Assembly (NCBI RefSeq): GCF_028401955.1
Contig: NZ_JAQOTJ010000014.1
Span: 53,004-117,003 of the forward strand
Direction of reading: 5' to 3'
DNA from: Bacillus sp. BP-3
GTDB lineage: Bacteria; Bacillota; Bacilli; Bacillales; Bacillaceae_G
Length of the DNA: 64,000 nucleotides
Part shown: one piece after another, positions 47,559 to 58,037 of the stretch
How positions within the stretch are numbered: position 1 is the stretch's first letter
Layout: each line of letters begins with the position of its first letter
The notes under the pieces: generated by a model
The model's database searches: none
Seen by the model: the letters and a program-made list of their open reading frames with translations, nothing else
Told to the model about the DNA's origin: nothing
Program-made: the position numbers and the translations under genes

Positions 47559-47574
47559 TGTTCCATGTGAAACA
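47559..47574. promoter_or_regulatory. parS-like sequence upstream of noc
   Basis: TGTTCCATGTGAAACA, 14 of 16 parS positions, 46 bp before the noc start codon. A candidate Spo0J or ancestral autoregulatory site. Confidence 0.5.
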
Positions 47575-47582
47575 TTTACGTT

Positions 47583-47880
47583 TTTATCCCGCATTAACAG
47601 GCAGCAATATCCCCATCTCAACATTTTTCCACACATTAAAGAAGGCAGGTTGAGATAAACTGTCCGCAAAAGCTAAATTTGTTGAACTAGCGATTAATAA
47701 GAAGCGCAGCCTCCCTACTAATCAAAGTTTCACTTTATTTCTTTCGCTCTAACGGGCAGTAAGCTCACGCCTTAACATTGTAATAAATCTAAAAGATAGG
47801 TGGTGGATAACTGCCTGTAAAAGCTCGATTCATTCAACTAACCATCAGTGCTAATAAAGTAGCTTACTGATATATAACTT
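47583..47880 (+). repeat. Tandem bcr1-like repeats (one clear, one degenerate)
   Basis: Copy 4 runs 47583-47738 with TTTAT at both ends. A more diverged copy follows directly from about 47738 (CGCTCTAACGGGCAGTAAG, AACTGCCTGTAAAAGCTCG, CCATCAGTG). They fill the noc/rsmG gap; no terminator for rsmG is obvious outside them. Confidence 0.65.
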
Positions 47881-47900
47881 AATCTTACGTCTAATAAGAT

Positions 47901-48620
47901 TTATTTTTCAATAGGTAATTTATTCGGTGTTCCTGGTTTACGCGGATATTTCTTTGGCGTTTTTCTCTTTTTCTCAATCAATAAAACGTTACGATCACTT
48001 TCCTCAAATGGTAATTGAAACGTAAACATCTCTTTCAATTCGCCACCAAGCACTTGCAGAGCATACTTACCATTTTCAATTTCTTCGTTTGCAGCTGCAC
48101 CTTTCATCGCAATAAATGTTCCCCCTACTTTCACAAGCGGTAAACACAATTCACTTAAGACAGAAAGGCGAGCAACAGCACGTGCCATTACAATATCAAA
48201 GGATTCACGTACTCCTTCCTTTTGCCCAAATGTTTCAGCACGATCATGACAAAATGCTACGTCTTGTAATTCCAATTTTGTTGCTAAATGATTTAAAAAC
48301 GTAATACGTTTTTGCAAGGAATCGACAATTGTAATTTTTAAATTCGGAAAACATATTTTTAATGGAATGCTAGGGAACCCTGCTCCTGCACCAACATCAC
48401 AAATAGAAAATGGCTTTGAAAAATCATGATAAAAAGCAGCTGTAATAGAATCAAAAAAGTGCTTTAAATACACGTCTTCTTTCTCTGTAATTGCAGTTAA
48501 GTTCATTTTTTCATTCCATTCAACTAATGTCTCAAAATAGATTTCAAATTGTTCTAACTGCCTATTAGAAAGAGTAATCCCTCTTTCTAATAGCATAGAT
48601 TGAAATTGTTCTATATTCAT
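47901..48620 (-). CDS. rsmG: 16S rRNA (guanine-527-N7)-methyltransferase RsmG
   Basis: 239 residues. SAM-binding motif [16 protein letters not shown] (about 68-83), [11 protein letters not shown] and MARAVA. It methylates G527 of 16S rRNA; loss gives low-level streptomycin resistance. B. subtilis gidB, in the conserved mnmE-mnmG-rsmG-noc order. Basic C-terminal tail. Confidence 0.96.
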   Translation of the reverse strand: MNIEQFQSMLLERGITLSNRQLEQFEIYFETLVEWNEKMNLTAITEKEDVYLKHFFDSITAAFYHDFSKPFSICDVGAGAGFPSIPLKICFPNLKITIVDSLQKRITFLNHLATKLELQDVAFCHDRAETFGQKEGVRESFDIVMARAVARLSVLSELCLPLVKVGGTFIAMKGAAANEEIENGKYALQVLGGELKEMFTFQLPFEESDRNVLLIEKKRKTPKKYPRKPGTPNKLPIEK

Positions 48621-48641
48621 CTCGCTATATCTCCTAACTAT

Positions 48642-50531
48642 TTATTGGTTCGATACTCGTGCAATTTTTCCTTGTTCTATATACACAAGTAAGATGGAAA
48701 TATCAGCTGGATTTACCCCGGAAATACGAGATGCTTGCCCCATAGATAGCGGACGGACATCTTTTAATTTTTGACGTGCTTCAGAAGCTATTCCAGAAAT
48801 TGCATCGTAATCAATATCAACCGGAATCTTTTTACTTTCCATACGCTTCATTCGTTCTACTTGTTGTAAAGATTTTTCAATATATCCTTCATATTTAAGC
48901 TGAATCTCAACTTGCTCTGCTACTTCATCACTAACTTCTACTTCACTTGGAGCGAGAAGATGAATATGCTCATACGTCATTTCTGGACGGCGTAATAAAT
49001 CACTCGCACGTATACCATCTTTTAATTCACTTCCGCCAGCTCCACGAATGAGCTCTTGTACTTCAGGACGTGGCTTAATAATAATGCTTGCTAAACGTTC
49101 TTTTTCTTTTTCAATTTTCTCTTTCTTTGCTGTAAAACGTTCATAACGTTCTTCTGGAATTAAACCAATTTCATGCCCAATCCCTGTTAAACGCAGATCT
49201 GCATTGTCATGACGTAATAATAATCGGTATTCTGCACGGGATGTTAATAAGCGATATGGCTCATTTGTACCTTTTGTGACTAAATCATCGATTAAAACGC
49301 CAATGTACGCATCTGAACGATTTAAAATTACTTCTTTTTTGCCTAATGAGCGGCACGCAGCGTTAATACCGGCCATTAAACCTTGTCCTGCCGCTTCTTC
49401 ATAACCAGAAGTTCCATTAATTTGACCCGCTGTATATAAATTTTGTATTTTCTTTGTTTCAAGTGTTGGCCACAACTGCGTTGGTACAATTGCGTCATAC
49501 TCAATTGCATATCCTGTACGCATCATTTCTACGTTCTCTAGGCCTGGAATGGTCTTTAACATCTCACGTTGCACATCTTCTGGTAAACTTGTTGATAAAC
49601 CTTGTACGTATACTTCTTGTGTATTACGACCTTCTGGCTCTAAGAAAATTTGATGACGCGGCTTATCGTGGAAACGAACAACCTTATCTTCAATGGAAGG
49701 GCAATATCGTGGGCCTGTTCCTTTAATCATGCCAGAATACATAGCAGAACGATGTAAGTTTCCATCGATTAAACGATGCGTTTCTTCACTTGTATATGTT
49801 AACCAGCATGGAATTTGATCCATGATGAACTTTGTTGTTTCAAATGAGAATGCACGTGGTATATCATCACCTGGTTGAATTTCTGTTTTGCTATAATCAA
49901 TTGTACTACTATCTACACGCGGAGGCGTACCTGTTTTAAAACGAACTAGTTCAAAACCAAGCTCTTCTAAATGCTCTGATAATTTGACAGATGGTTGTTG
50001 ATTATTTGGACCGCTTGAATATTTTAAATCCCCAACGATAATTTCACCGCGTAAAAACGTACCTGTTGTAATAACAACTGTTTTCGCTGTATATTCTGCT
50101 CCAGTTTGTGTAACAACACCTTTACATACACCGTCTTCTACAACTAAGTGTTCAACCATCGCTTGACTTAATGTTAAATTTGGCGTTTCTTCGATTGTTT
50201 TTTTTAATTCATGCTGATACGCAAATTTATCTGCTTGGGCACGAAGTGCACGTACTGCAGGACCTTTTCCTGTGTTTAACATACGCATTTGAATATGTGT
50301 TTTATCAATATTTCTGCCCATTTCGCCGCCAAGCGCATCAATTTCACGAACAACAATTCCCTTTGCAGGTCCACCAACTGAAGGGTTACACGGCATAAAC
50401 GCAACCATATCTAAGTTAATTGTTAACATTAATGTTTTTGCTCCCATACGGGCTGCTGCCAAACCAGCTTCACATCCTGCATGGCCAGCACCGATTACAA
50501 TAACATCATAAGAACCAGCGTTGTATCCCAT
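48642..50531 (-). CDS. mnmG: tRNA wobble-uridine modification enzyme MnmG (GidA)
   Basis: 629 residues. N-terminal FAD motif [17 protein letters not shown] (13-29), [47 protein letters not shown], and the C-terminal helical domain. With MnmE it forms cmnm5U34 in tRNA. 20 bp after mnmE, so co-transcribed. Confidence 0.97.
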   Translation of the reverse strand: MGYNAGSYDVIVIGAGHAGCEAGLAAARMGAKTLMLTINLDMVAFMPCNPSVGGPAKGIVVREIDALGGEMGRNIDKTHIQMRMLNTGKGPAVRALRAQADKFAYQHELKKTIEETPNLTLSQAMVEHLVVEDGVCKGVVTQTGAEYTAKTVVITTGTFLRGEIIVGDLKYSSGPNNQQPSVKLSEHLEELGFELVRFKTGTPPRVDSSTIDYSKTEIQPGDDIPRAFSFETTKFIMDQIPCWLTYTSEETHRLIDGNLHRSAMYSGMIKGTGPRYCPSIEDKVVRFHDKPRHQIFLEPEGRNTQEVYVQGLSTSLPEDVQREMLKTIPGLENVEMMRTGYAIEYDAIVPTQLWPTLETKKIQNLYTAGQINGTSGYEEAAGQGLMAGINAACRSLGKKEVILNRSDAYIGVLIDDLVTKGTNEPYRLLTSRAEYRLLLRHDNADLRLTGIGHEIGLIPEERYERFTAKKEKIEKEKERLASIIIKPRPEVQELIRGAGGSELKDGIRASDLLRRPEMTYEHIHLLAPSEVEVSDEVAEQVEIQLKYEGYIEKSLQQVERMKRMESKKIPVDIDYDAISGIASEARQKLKDVRPLSMGQASRISGVNPADISILLVYIEQGKIARVSNQ

Positions 50532-50550
50532 TTTCCATTCCTCCTTACAA

Positions 50551-51927
50551 TTACTTTCCTAAACAAAATTGAGAGAATAACTGATCAATTAAACTTTCGT
50601 GTACAGTGTCTCCCGTAATTTCACCTAGTATTTCCCATGTTCTTGTTAAATCAATCTGCACCATATCAATTGGCACGCCGCTATGAATAGCCGCGATTGC
50701 ATCACCTATCGTCTTTTCTGCTTGTGTTAATAAACCAATGTGACGGGCATTCGATACGTATGTCATATCAGCCGCTTCAATTGTTCCTTTAAAGAAGAGA
50801 TCAGCAATTGCCTGTTCTAGCTCATCTACACCTTTCTCTTCAAGTAAAGCAGTTGTAATAACACGAGCTGAACCAGCTAATTTTGCAACACACTCCATAT
50901 CAATTTGCTGCGGTAAATCTGTTTTATTTACAATAACGATAAAGTCTTTTCCTTGCACCGCTCGAAATAACTCTTCATCTTCATTTGTTAACACTTCGCT
51001 ATAATTTACAACAAGAAGAACTAAATCTGCTTTATTCATCATATCTTTTGAACGTTCGACACCAATTTGTTCTACAATATCCTCCGTCTCACGAATACCA
51101 GCTGTATCAATCAGTTTCAGAGGTACACCGCGCACGTTCACATATTCTTCAATAACATCTCGGGTTGTTCCTGCTATATCTGTTACAATTGCTTTCTTTT
51201 CTTGTACAAGGCTATTTAATAGCGATGACTTTCCAACATTCGGCCTTCCGATAATAGCCGTTGCAATTCCTTCACGCAAAATTTTCCCTTGCTTTGAAGT
51301 TTGTAACAACTTTTCAATTTCTGATTTGACATAGGTTGCCTTCTCAATTAAAACACCATGTGTCATTTCTTCTACGTCATCGTATTCCGGATAATCAATA
51401 TTTACTTCTACATGAGCTAACGTCTCTAAAATTTCTTGTCGCAAACGACCAATTAATTTTGATAATCGACCTTCCATTTGATTAATCGCAACGTTCATTG
51501 CACGATCTGTTTTAGCGCGAATTAAATCCATAACCGCTTCTGCTTGCGATAAGTCAATACGTCCATTTAAAAAAGCACGCTTTGTAAATTCTCCAGGCTC
51601 TGCCAAGCGAACACCTTGTGATAAAATAAGCTGTAATACTTTATTTACAGAAACAAGGCCACCATGACAATTTACCTCGACAATATCTTCACGCGTAAAT
51701 GTCTTTGGTGCCCGCATAATTGAAACCATAACTTCTTCAATAACTTTATTTGTATCTAAATCCACAATATGCCCATACTGAATTGTATGAGATGGGACTG
51801 TCGTTAAATCTTTTCCTTTAAAAATACGGTTTACCTTCTCTACCGCATCATCTCCACTTACTCGAACAATGGCAATTGCACCTTCCCCAAGAGCTGTGGA
51901 AATCGCAGCAATTGTATCAAATTCCAT
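50551..51927 (-). CDS. mnmE: tRNA modification GTPase MnmE (TrmE/ThdF)
   Basis: 458 residues. N-terminal folate-binding domain ([22 protein letters not shown]), central GTPase with [12 protein letters not shown] (about 228-239), the K+-dependent DxxG region [16 protein letters not shown], and the C-terminal CLGK with the catalytic Cys. Partner of MnmG. Confidence 0.97.
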   Translation of the reverse strand: MEFDTIAAISTALGEGAIAIVRVSGDDAVEKVNRIFKGKDLTTVPSHTIQYGHIVDLDTNKVIEEVMVSIMRAPKTFTREDIVEVNCHGGLVSVNKVLQLILSQGVRLAEPGEFTKRAFLNGRIDLSQAEAVMDLIRAKTDRAMNVAINQMEGRLSKLIGRLRQEILETLAHVEVNIDYPEYDDVEEMTHGVLIEKATYVKSEIEKLLQTSKQGKILREGIATAIIGRPNVGKSSLLNSLVQEKKAIVTDIAGTTRDVIEEYVNVRGVPLKLIDTAGIRETEDIVEQIGVERSKDMMNKADLVLLVVNYSEVLTNEDEELFRAVQGKDFIVIVNKTDLPQQIDMECVAKLAGSARVITTALLEEKGVDELEQAIADLFFKGTIEAADMTYVSNARHIGLLTQAEKTIGDAIAAIHSGVPIDMVQIDLTRTWEILGEITGDTVHESLIDQLFSQFCLGK

Positions 51928-52067
51928 GTTCTTTCACCTCACTTGCTTATTTCTCTATATTTCAACACGATTTTTTCTTTCACTAAATTATTAGGATACC
52001 ATAACGAAACTGCGTAAAAAAGAATAATAACTTATTTTATTATGTCCTCACCTAAATCGCACTAAAC

Positions 52068-52109
52068 TTATACACAGTGGATAAGTTTAGTGCAATTTGT
52101 TTATCCACA
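52068..52109. promoter_or_regulatory. DnaA boxes between mnmE and jag
   Basis: TTATACACA (52068-52076), reverse AGTGGATAA (52076-52084) and TTATCCACA (52101-52109). DnaA binding in the thdF-jag gap of B. subtilis is known from memory, so this is probably its counterpart, 4 kb from oriC. The rest of the 517-bp gap holds a terminator and a repeat. Confidence 0.75.
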
Positions 52110-52144
52110 GTTTATTTTTCTGTCTTTATATTTTATCCAGTAAA

Positions 52145-52173
52145 AAACCGGCACTCAAACGAGTTACCGGTTT
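52145..52173 (-). terminator. Terminator of rpmH-rnpA-spoIIIJ-jag
   Basis: Minus strand AAACCGGTAACTC-GTTT-GAGTGCCGGTTT followed by TTTAC. It is separated from the jag stop by an inserted repeat. Confidence 0.85.
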
Positions 52174-52448
52174 ATCCCGCTATTCGCGGGCAAGTAATAT
52201 TCCCACCTCAAATTTCAGCAAAAGCATTGTCCAGCTCTAGCGGCTAGAATCTCCGGTCGTTTCGCCCCCTTGGACGAGGCAAAAAACGCCTCTCTGTCGG
52301 GTGCGTGGACGCCCTGCAATTCTGAGCGAGCCGCTTCCGCTTTTCTTAAGAAGTTATGCAGGAGATAAACTGCCCGTAAAAGTCCGATTGGGAGGGCTAG
52401 TAATCAGCCTGGGATGCCCCCCACACACTGATTAAAGTTTCATTTTAT
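52171..52448 (+). repeat. bcr1-like dispersed repeat with nested insert (copy 5), in the jag 3' UTR
   Basis: Starts TTTATCCCGCTATTCGCGGG and ends GTTTCATTTTAT. The right-hand TTTAT contains the jag stop codon and the left-hand TTTAT overlaps the operon terminator stem, so the element sits precisely between stop and terminator. Confidence 0.85.
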
Positions 52449-53062
52449 TTCGGAGATACAACAACATGTCGATGTGGTTCTTTACCTTCAGACGTTGTAA
52501 TCACATATGGATGATTTGAAATTGCTTGATGTATAATTTTTCTTTCAAAAGAAGGCATCGGTTCTAACACAACTCTTTTTTTCGTATTGCTAACTTGTTT
52601 CGCTAACCGAAGCGCAAGCGACTCTAACGTATTTTTTCGTTTATCACGATAATTTTCAGCGTCGATTGTTACACCGATATATTGTTTCGTGCTACGATTT
52701 GCAACAAGTTTTGTTACATATTGTAAAGAATTTAATATGTTCCCTCTTTTTCCAATTAATACACCTACATCACTACCAGAAAGTGTAAAGTGGACATCAC
52801 GCCCTTTTACATCTGTTCCAACAATTACATCAACATTCATTTCTTTTATAATGCTTTTCAAATAAAGTTCTGCTTCTTCTACAGGATCTTTTTTTACAAT
52901 GACCTCTACAATAGCAGGCCGTCCTCCAATAAAACCAAGAAAAGCTTTTTTCCCTTCATCAACAACATGTATCTCAACTTTATCTCTTGATACTTGCAAT
53001 TGTTCTAATGCGAATTGCACTGCCAGTTCGACTGTTTGTCCTTTAGCAGTAATCATACTCAC
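52445..53062 (-). CDS. jag: RNA-binding protein Jag (KhpB)
   Basis: 205 residues. N-terminal Jag domain ([21 protein letters not shown]), KH domain with [21 protein letters not shown] (about 105-126) and C-terminal R3H domain. RNA-binding partner of KhpA, linked to elongation and wall synthesis. GTG start at 53062 overlaps the spoIIIJ stop. The stop codon lies in the duplicated target of a repeat. Confidence 0.95.
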   Translation of the reverse strand: MSMITAKGQTVELAVQFALEQLQVSRDKVEIHVVDEGKKAFLGFIGGRPAIVEVIVKKDPVEEAELYLKSIIKEMNVDVIVGTDVKGRDVHFTLSGSDVGVLIGKRGNILNSLQYVTKLVANRSTKQYIGVTIDAENYRDKRKNTLESLALRLAKQVSNTKKRVVLEPMPSFERKIIHQAISNHPYVITTSEGKEPHRHVVVSPK

Positions 53063-53826
53063 TTACTTGATCCTCCTGCCTTACTAGCCTTAAGATCCGG
53101 CCCTTTGATCAAATATGTTTGAGCAATACCAAAGATGTTACCTACCACCCAATAAAGGGATAATGCAGCTGGGAAGTTAATTGCGAAAACTAAAATCATA
53201 ATAGGCATAAGCCAAAGCATCATCGCCATTTGTGGATTTTGTCCCGCAGTACCAGCCATTGCAAGCTTTTGTTGAATAAACGTTGTAATCGCTGCAACAA
53301 TTGGAAGAATATACAATGGATCAGCATGACCTAAATCAAACCATAAAAAACTATGTTGTTTAATTTCTGCTGTTCTAATAATTGCATGATAAAATGCAAA
53401 TAAAATTGGCATTTGAATAAATATTGGTAAACAACCTGCTAATGGATTGATACCATGCTTTTGATACAATTGCATCATTTCTTGTTGCAATTTTTGTTGA
53501 GTTGCTTGGTCTTTAGAGCTATATTTTTCTTTTAATTTTGCCATTTCAGGTTGTAATACTTGCATTGCTTTCGTACTCTTTGTTTGCTTAATCATTAATG
53601 GTAATAAAGCAAAACGAATGATAAGAGTCGTGATAACAATCGCTAAACCATAGTTATTGCCAAATAACTTTGCAAAATACGTGATTAATTGAGAAAGCGG
53701 GTATACAAAATATTCATTCCAAATTCCCGTACTTTGCGGTGTAATCGGCTGATTTGTTTGATTACAGCCAGCAGCAATTGCCATAACAGCAATAAGCATG
53801 ACTAGTAAGCCTATCTTTTTTTTCAC
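53059..53826 (-). CDS. spoIIIJ: Membrane protein insertase YidC/SpoIIIJ
   Basis: 255 residues. Lipoprotein signal [21 protein letters not shown] with lipid-modified Cys21, then five helices and the groove Arg71 ([10 protein letters not shown]), [13 protein letters not shown], and the hairpin [15 protein letters not shown]. Inserts membrane proteins and is needed for forespore sigma-G activation. Overlaps jag by 4 bp. Confidence 0.96.
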   Translation of the reverse strand: MKKKIGLLVMLIAVMAIAAGCNQTNQPITPQSTGIWNEYFVYPLSQLITYFAKLFGNNYGLAIVITTLIIRFALLPLMIKQTKSTKAMQVLQPEMAKLKEKYSSKDQATQQKLQQEMMQLYQKHGINPLAGCLPIFIQMPILFAFYHAIIRTAEIKQHSFLWFDLGHADPLYILPIVAAITTFIQQKLAMAGTAGQNPQMAMMLWLMPIMILVFAINFPAALSLYWVVGNIFGIAQTYLIKGPDLKASKAGGSSK

Positions 53827-53865
53827 AGCCTGCTCCTCCTTGTTTAGGTATGTATATAGTGTAAT

Positions 53866-54231
53866 TCATTTTCCTCTTTTTTCGCCATTTTTTGCCCGTT
53901 TAACTCCCGAGCGCTGCAGAGCATGAATTAAACTTTTCTTTAATTGTTCATAGTCCATGTCTGAACAAGGCTTCCTTGCTATTATAACAAAATCTTTCCC
54001 AGAATCTATCTCATCTTTTAATTCTGTAAAAGCTTGACGGATCATACGTTTAATACGATTACGCATGACTGCATTTCCTAATTTCTTACTAACGGAAAGA
54101 CCAATTCGAAAATACGCTTGATCAGGCTTCTCTAACTGATATATAACAAATTGACGATTGGCATTTGATTTTCCATTTTGAAAAACAGCTTGAAATTCCT
54201 CATTCTTCTTTACACGATTCTTTTTCTTCAT
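53866..54231 (-). CDS. rnpA: Ribonuclease P protein component
   Basis: 121 residues from ATG 54231 (CAGGAGTG upstream). [21 protein letters not shown], then the RNR signature [14 protein letters not shown]. Basic protein that assists RNase P RNA in tRNA 5' processing. Between rpmH and spoIIIJ; an attenuator hairpin precedes it. Confidence 0.95.
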   Translation of the reverse strand: MKKKNRVKKNEEFQAVFQNGKSNANRQFVIYQLEKPDQAYFRIGLSVSKKLGNAVMRNRIKRMIRQAFTELKDEIDSGKDFVIIARKPCSDMDYEQLKKSLIHALQRSGVKRAKNGEKRGK

Positions 54232-54279
54232 ATCAATTGAACACTCCTGTATTTCGCCAGTGGAAAATTCATAATTACT

Positions 54280-54310
54280 AGAAAAAAAGACCACTGAACG
54301 ATCAGTGGCC
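54280..54310 (-). terminator. Attenuating terminator between rpmH and rnpA
   Basis: Minus strand GCCACTGA-TCGT-TCAGTGGT followed by TTTTTTT, starting at the rpmH stop codon and ending about 50 bp before rnpA. It should make rpmH mRNA more abundant than the distal genes. Confidence 0.8.
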
Positions 54311-54444
54311 TACGCAGATAATACTTTTCTACCTTTACGACGACGAGCTGCTAGAACTTTACGTCCGTTCGCTGTGCTCATACGGCTACGAAAACCATGT
54401 ACTTTGCTGCGCTTACGTTTATTTGGTTGATAAGTTCTTTTCAT
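54310..54444 (-). CDS. rpmH: Ribosomal protein L34
   Basis: 44 residues: [18 protein letters not shown] at the start and KGRKVLSA at the end, the expected length and sequence. ATG 54444 follows GGGAGGTGTCATATA. First gene of the operon leading left from oriC. Confidence 0.97.
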   Translation of the reverse strand: MKRTYQPNKRKRSKVHGFRSRMSTANGRKVLAARRRKGRKVLSA

Positions 54445-54490
54445 TATATGACACCTCCCTGAGGAATAACTGTTAAAGACAGTCCTATAA

Positions 54491-54520
54491 ATTATAGTTA
54501 ATTTGCTATGAAAATGTCAA
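54491..54520 (-). promoter_or_regulatory. rpmH operon promoter
   Basis: Perfect TTGACA, 18-bp spacer, perfect TATAAT on the minus strand, 47 bp before rpmH. Confidence 0.85.
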
Positions 54521-54593
54521 TGCTTCTAAAAATTTTAATCAAATATTCATTTTCTCCCTATTCACAAGGTTGTTCACAGCACACTCTATTTGT

Positions 54594-54856
54594 TGTGGAT
54601 AATTTTTTTCGCCACTTTTTTCTATCCACAAATATTTTTTTCTTTTTTACACAGTATATCGTACTGTGGACAAGTTTATTCCACAAGGTATTGATTTTGT
54701 GGATAACTTTCCGAAATACATTGCTATCGCTATCTTTTTTTGATATTATAGTTGTGTTTTCACCTTGAACAAGTTTTTTATAATTATTTTTTATCCACAG
54801 TTTGTGTATAACTTGTGGACAGATATAATCACATGTGCATAAATAGTTTTCCACAA
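54594..54856. promoter_or_regulatory. oriC upstream DnaA-box cluster (rpmH-dnaA)
   Basis: Exact boxes at 54594-54602 (reverse), 54698-54706 (reverse) and 54791-54799. One-mismatch boxes at 54622-54630, 54665-54673 (reverse), 54803-54811 (reverse, TTATACACA), 54814-54822 (reverse) and 54848-54856. Corresponds to the incA/incB part of the bipartite Bacillus origin and also covers the dnaA promoter region, giving DnaA autoregulation. Confidence 0.9.
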
Positions 54857-55008
54857 TGTGTTTTTTTGTCGAAAACTCTATCTTATTATTTCAAGCGCTT
54901 TTTTCTTTTAAAAAGTGTTTCGTATAAATATACAGCGTTTTCCGCTTACGTTATACAAATATTAAACACACTGTTTACTCATCATCTTTTGTAAAGGAGG
55001 GACACCTA

Positions 55009-56352
55009 TTGGAAAATATTTCGGATTTATGGAATAGCACCTTAAAAGAATTAGAAAAAAAAGTGAGTAAGCCTAGTTATGAAACTTGGCTTAAGTCTAC
55101 AAAAGCGTATTCCTTAAAAAAGGACGTTTTAACAATTACTGCGCCAAATGAGTTTGCACGTGATTGGTTGGAATCCCATTATTCTGAACTTATTTCAGAA
55201 ACAATTATTCATTTAATGGGAGCAGAACTTACAATTCGCTTTATCATTCCACAAAGTCAAACAGAAGAGGAATTTGACTATCCTCCTGTTCAAAAGAATA
55301 AAACGATGCATGATGAACCTAATCATTTCCCACAAAGTATGCTGAATCCAAAATATATATTTGATACTTTTGTAATCGGTTCTGGCAATCGCTTTGCCCA
55401 TGCTGCTTCTTTAGCTGTAGCGGAAGCACCCGCTAAAGCATATAATCCCTTATTTATTTACGGAGGGGTAGGACTTGGAAAGACGCATTTAATGCATGCG
55501 ATTGGTCATTACGTCATCGAACATAATCCAAACGCAAAAGTCGTTTATCTATCATCTGAAAAATTTACAAATGAGTTTATTAATTCTATTCGTGATAATA
55601 AAGCAGTTGATTTTCGCAATAAATACCGAAACGTCGATGTTCTGCTTATAGATGATATTCAATTTCTTGCTGGAAAAGAACAGACACAAGAAGAGTTCTT
55701 TCATACGTTTAATGCATTGCACGAAGAAAGTAAACAAATTGTAATTTCGAGTGATCGTCCACCAAAAGAAATCCCAACATTAGAAGATCGCTTACGCTCA
55801 CGTTTTGAATGGGGACTCATTACAGATATTACTCCTCCAGATTTAGAAACAAGGATTGCGATTTTACGTAAGAAAGCAAAAGCTGAGGGGCTTGATATCC
55901 CAAATGAAGTTATGCTTTATATTGCCAATCAAATTGACTCTAACATTCGTGAATTAGAAGGTGCCCTCATTCGTGTTGTGGCATACTCTTCTTTAATTAA
56001 TAAAGATATTAATGCGGATTTAGCTGCTGAAGCACTAAAACATATTATTCCAAATTCAAAGCCAAAAATTATTTCAATTTATGACATTCAGAAGGCTGTG
56101 GGGGATGTTTTCCAAGTAAAATTAGAAGACTTTAAAGCAAAAAAGCGAACAAAATCTGTCGCTTTCCCTCGTCAAATTGCAATGTATCTGTCTCGTGAAT
56201 TAACTGATTCCTCTTTACCAAAAATCGGTGAAGAGTTCGGCGGACGTGATCATACTACAGTCATTCATGCTCATGAAAAAATTTCAAAGTTGTTAAAAAC
56301 AGATACACAATTACAAAGACAACTTGAAGAAATTCGCGATATTTTAAAGTAA
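55009..56352 (+). CDS. dnaA: Chromosomal replication initiator DnaA
   Basis: 447 residues with TTG start at 55009 after AAAGGAGGGACACCTA. Domain I ([24 protein letters not shown]), linker, AAA+ domain with Walker [10 protein letters not shown] (152-160) and Walker [10 protein letters not shown], and domain IV with [16 protein letters not shown] that reads DnaA boxes. Melts oriC and loads DnaB. Lies between the two box clusters. Confidence 0.98.
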   Translation: MENISDLWNSTLKELEKKVSKPSYETWLKSTKAYSLKKDVLTITAPNEFARDWLESHYSELISETIIHLMGAELTIRFIIPQSQTEEEFDYPPVQKNKTMHDEPNHFPQSMLNPKYIFDTFVIGSGNRFAHAASLAVAEAPAKAYNPLFIYGGVGLGKTHLMHAIGHYVIEHNPNAKVVYLSSEKFTNEFINSIRDNKAVDFRNKYRNVDVLLIDDIQFLAGKEQTQEEFFHTFNALHEESKQIVISSDRPPKEIPTLEDRLRSRFEWGLITDITPPDLETRIAILRKKAKAEGLDIPNEVMLYIANQIDSNIRELEGALIRVVAYSSLINKDINADLAAEALKHIIPNSKPKIISIYDIQKAVGDVFQVKLEDFKAKKRTKSVAFPRQIAMYLSRELTDSSLPKIGEEFGGRDHTTVIHAHEKISKLLKTDTQLQRQLEEIRDILK

Positions 56353-56398
56353 TAATCAAATAATGTGAACAACGTGAATAACTATTCCTGTTTTACAC

Positions 56399-56430
56399 AC
56401 AGTCTATCCACATGTAGATAGACTGTTTTT
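56399..56430 (+). terminator. dnaA terminator containing a DnaA box
   Basis: ACAGTCTATC and GATAGACTGT arms followed by TTTTT. The near-box CTATCCACA (56404-56412) lies in the left arm and loop. Confidence 0.8.
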
Positions 56431-56446
56431 CCGTCTTTTTCACGGG

Positions 56447-56510
56447 TTATCCACATATCCACAAGTCCTATTACTATTACTACTAATTTTTTATTATTAT
56501 TAAATAAACT
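56447..56510. other. oriC unwinding region: DnaA boxes, DnaA-trio and AT-rich DUE
   Basis: TTATCCACA (56447-56455) and ATATCCACA (56455-56463) are followed by six trinucleotides CTA/TTA (56468-56485). These read 3'-GAT/AAT-5' on the other strand, the DnaA-trio that loads DnaA on single strands, and then an AT-only tract to about 56510. Same order as in B. subtilis incC. Confidence 0.9.
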
Positions 56511-56539
56511 CAATTTCATACTTACCGGAGGTTTTCGAT

Positions 56540-57685
56540 ATGCATTTTTTAATTCAAAAAGACTACCTTGTCAGAAGTGTACAAGATGTAATGAAAGCTG
56601 TTTCCTCTCGTACAACCATTCCAATTCTTACAGGGATTAAAATTGTAGCAACTGAAGAAGGTGTTACATTAACAGGTAGTGACGCAGATATATCCATTGA
56701 ATCTTTTATCCCAGTCGAAGAAGATGGGAAAGAAATTGTAGAAGTAAAACAACCTGGAAGTATTGTTTTACAAGCAAAATATTTCAGTGAGATTGTAAAA
56801 AAATTACCGAAAGATACAGTTGAAATTTCTTTAGAAAGTCATTTTATGACAAAAATAAAATCTGGAAAATCTGAGTTTAATCTAAATGGTTTAGATTCAG
56901 CTGAATACCCATTATTACCACAGATTGAAGAACATCATGTATTTCAAATCCCAACAGATCTTTTAAAACATATGATTCGTCAAACCGTATTTGCTGTATC
57001 TACATCAGAAACACGTCCAATCTTGACAGGTGTAAACTGGAAGGTATATAACAGCGAGTTGACTTGCATTGCAACAGATAGTCATCGTTTAGCACTTCGT
57101 AAAGCAAAAATCACAGGACAAACTATTGCGAATGAATTTCAAGCTAATGTTGTTATTCCAGGAAAAAGTTTAAATGAATTAAGTAAAATTCTTGATGAAT
57201 CAGAAGAAGTGGTAGATATTGTTATAACGGAGTATCAAGTTCTATTCCGTACAAAACATTTATTATTTTTCTCTAGACTATTAGAGGGCAGCTATCCTGA
57301 TACTACAAGACTAATTCCGCCTGATAGTAAAACGGATATTTTTGTAAATACAAAAGAATTTTTACAAGCGATTGATCGGGCCTCATTATTAGCGAGAGAT
57401 GGACGTAATAATGTTGTGAAATTATCAACTTTAGAAAATCAAATGTTGGAAATTTCATCAAATTCTCCAGAAATCGGAAAAGTAGTAGAGGAAGTTCAAT
57501 GTGAGCAATTTACTGGGGAAGAGTTAAAAATTTCGTTTAGTGCAAAGTATATGATGGATGCATTAAAAGCATTGGATAGTACAGAAATCAAAGTTAGTTT
57601 TACTGGTGCGATGAGACCATTTTTAATTCGTACTGTGAACGATGATTCCATTACTCAATTAATTTTACCGGTACGTACGTACTAA
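56540..57685 (+). CDS. dnaN: DNA polymerase III beta clamp
   Basis: 381 residues, three clamp domains. MHFLIQKDYLVRSVQDVMKAV, LTGIKIVATEEGVTLTGSDADISIE, and the C-terminal PVRTY. Processivity ring for replication and repair. ATG 56540 after CCGGAGGTTTTCGAT. Own terminator. Confidence 0.98.
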   Translation: MHFLIQKDYLVRSVQDVMKAVSSRTTIPILTGIKIVATEEGVTLTGSDADISIESFIPVEEDGKEIVEVKQPGSIVLQAKYFSEIVKKLPKDTVEISLESHFMTKIKSGKSEFNLNGLDSAEYPLLPQIEEHHVFQIPTDLLKHMIRQTVFAVSTSETRPILTGVNWKVYNSELTCIATDSHRLALRKAKITGQTIANEFQANVVIPGKSLNELSKILDESEEVVDIVITEYQVLFRTKHLLFFSRLLEGSYPDTTRLIPPDSKTDIFVNTKEFLQAIDRASLLARDGRNNVVKLSTLENQMLEISSNSPEIGKVVEEVQCEQFTGEELKISFSAKYMMDALKALDSTEIKVSFTGAMRPFLIRTVNDDSITQLILPVRTY

Positions 57686-57694
57686 AATTATGAT

Positions 57695-57730
57695 AAGGGT
57701 TACTAGTACAAATCTACTGGTAACCCTTTT
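57695..57730 (+). terminator. Terminator of dnaN
   Basis: AAGGGTTACTAGTA and TACTGGTAACCCTT (one wobble) followed by TTTT. Confidence 0.85.
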
Positions 57731-57809
57731 GATTTCTCGCTATTACTTTCCTAATGCTTGTTTATTTAGTACAATGAAAGAATGAACACTTTTAGAAAGT
57801 GAGCGATTT

Positions 57810-58025
57810 ATGATGAAACGTATTCAAATTTCGACAGAATATATTACATTAGGACAATTTTTAAAGCTGGCTGACGTGATTGATACAGGCGGAGCGGTAA
57901 AGTGGTTTTTACAAGAGTACGAAGTGTATGTAAATAAAGAGCTTGAAAATCGACGAGGCCGAAAATTATATACAAATGATATTGTTGAAATTCCGGAGAT
58001 CGGAACATTTCAAGTTCAAGGATAA
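57810..58025 (+). CDS. yaaA: S4-domain protein YaaA
   Basis: 71 residues. Small S4-like RNA-binding protein (TLGQFLKLADVIDTGGAVKWFLQEYEVYVN, RRGRKLYTNDIVE), conserved between dnaN and recF in Firmicutes; linked to large-subunit assembly. ATG 57810, or the next ATG, after GAAAGTGAG. 12 bp before recF. Confidence 0.94.
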   Translation: MMKRIQISTEYITLGQFLKLADVIDTGGAVKWFLQEYEVYVNKELENRRGRKLYTNDIVEIPEIGTFQVQG

Positions 58026-58037
58026 AGGGGGATCCCT

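Noticed and set aside
54558-54854. Frames of 86 and 98 codons in the rpmH-dnaA gap
   Set aside because: They cover the DnaA-box cluster; composition is explained by repeated boxes and AT-rich DNA.
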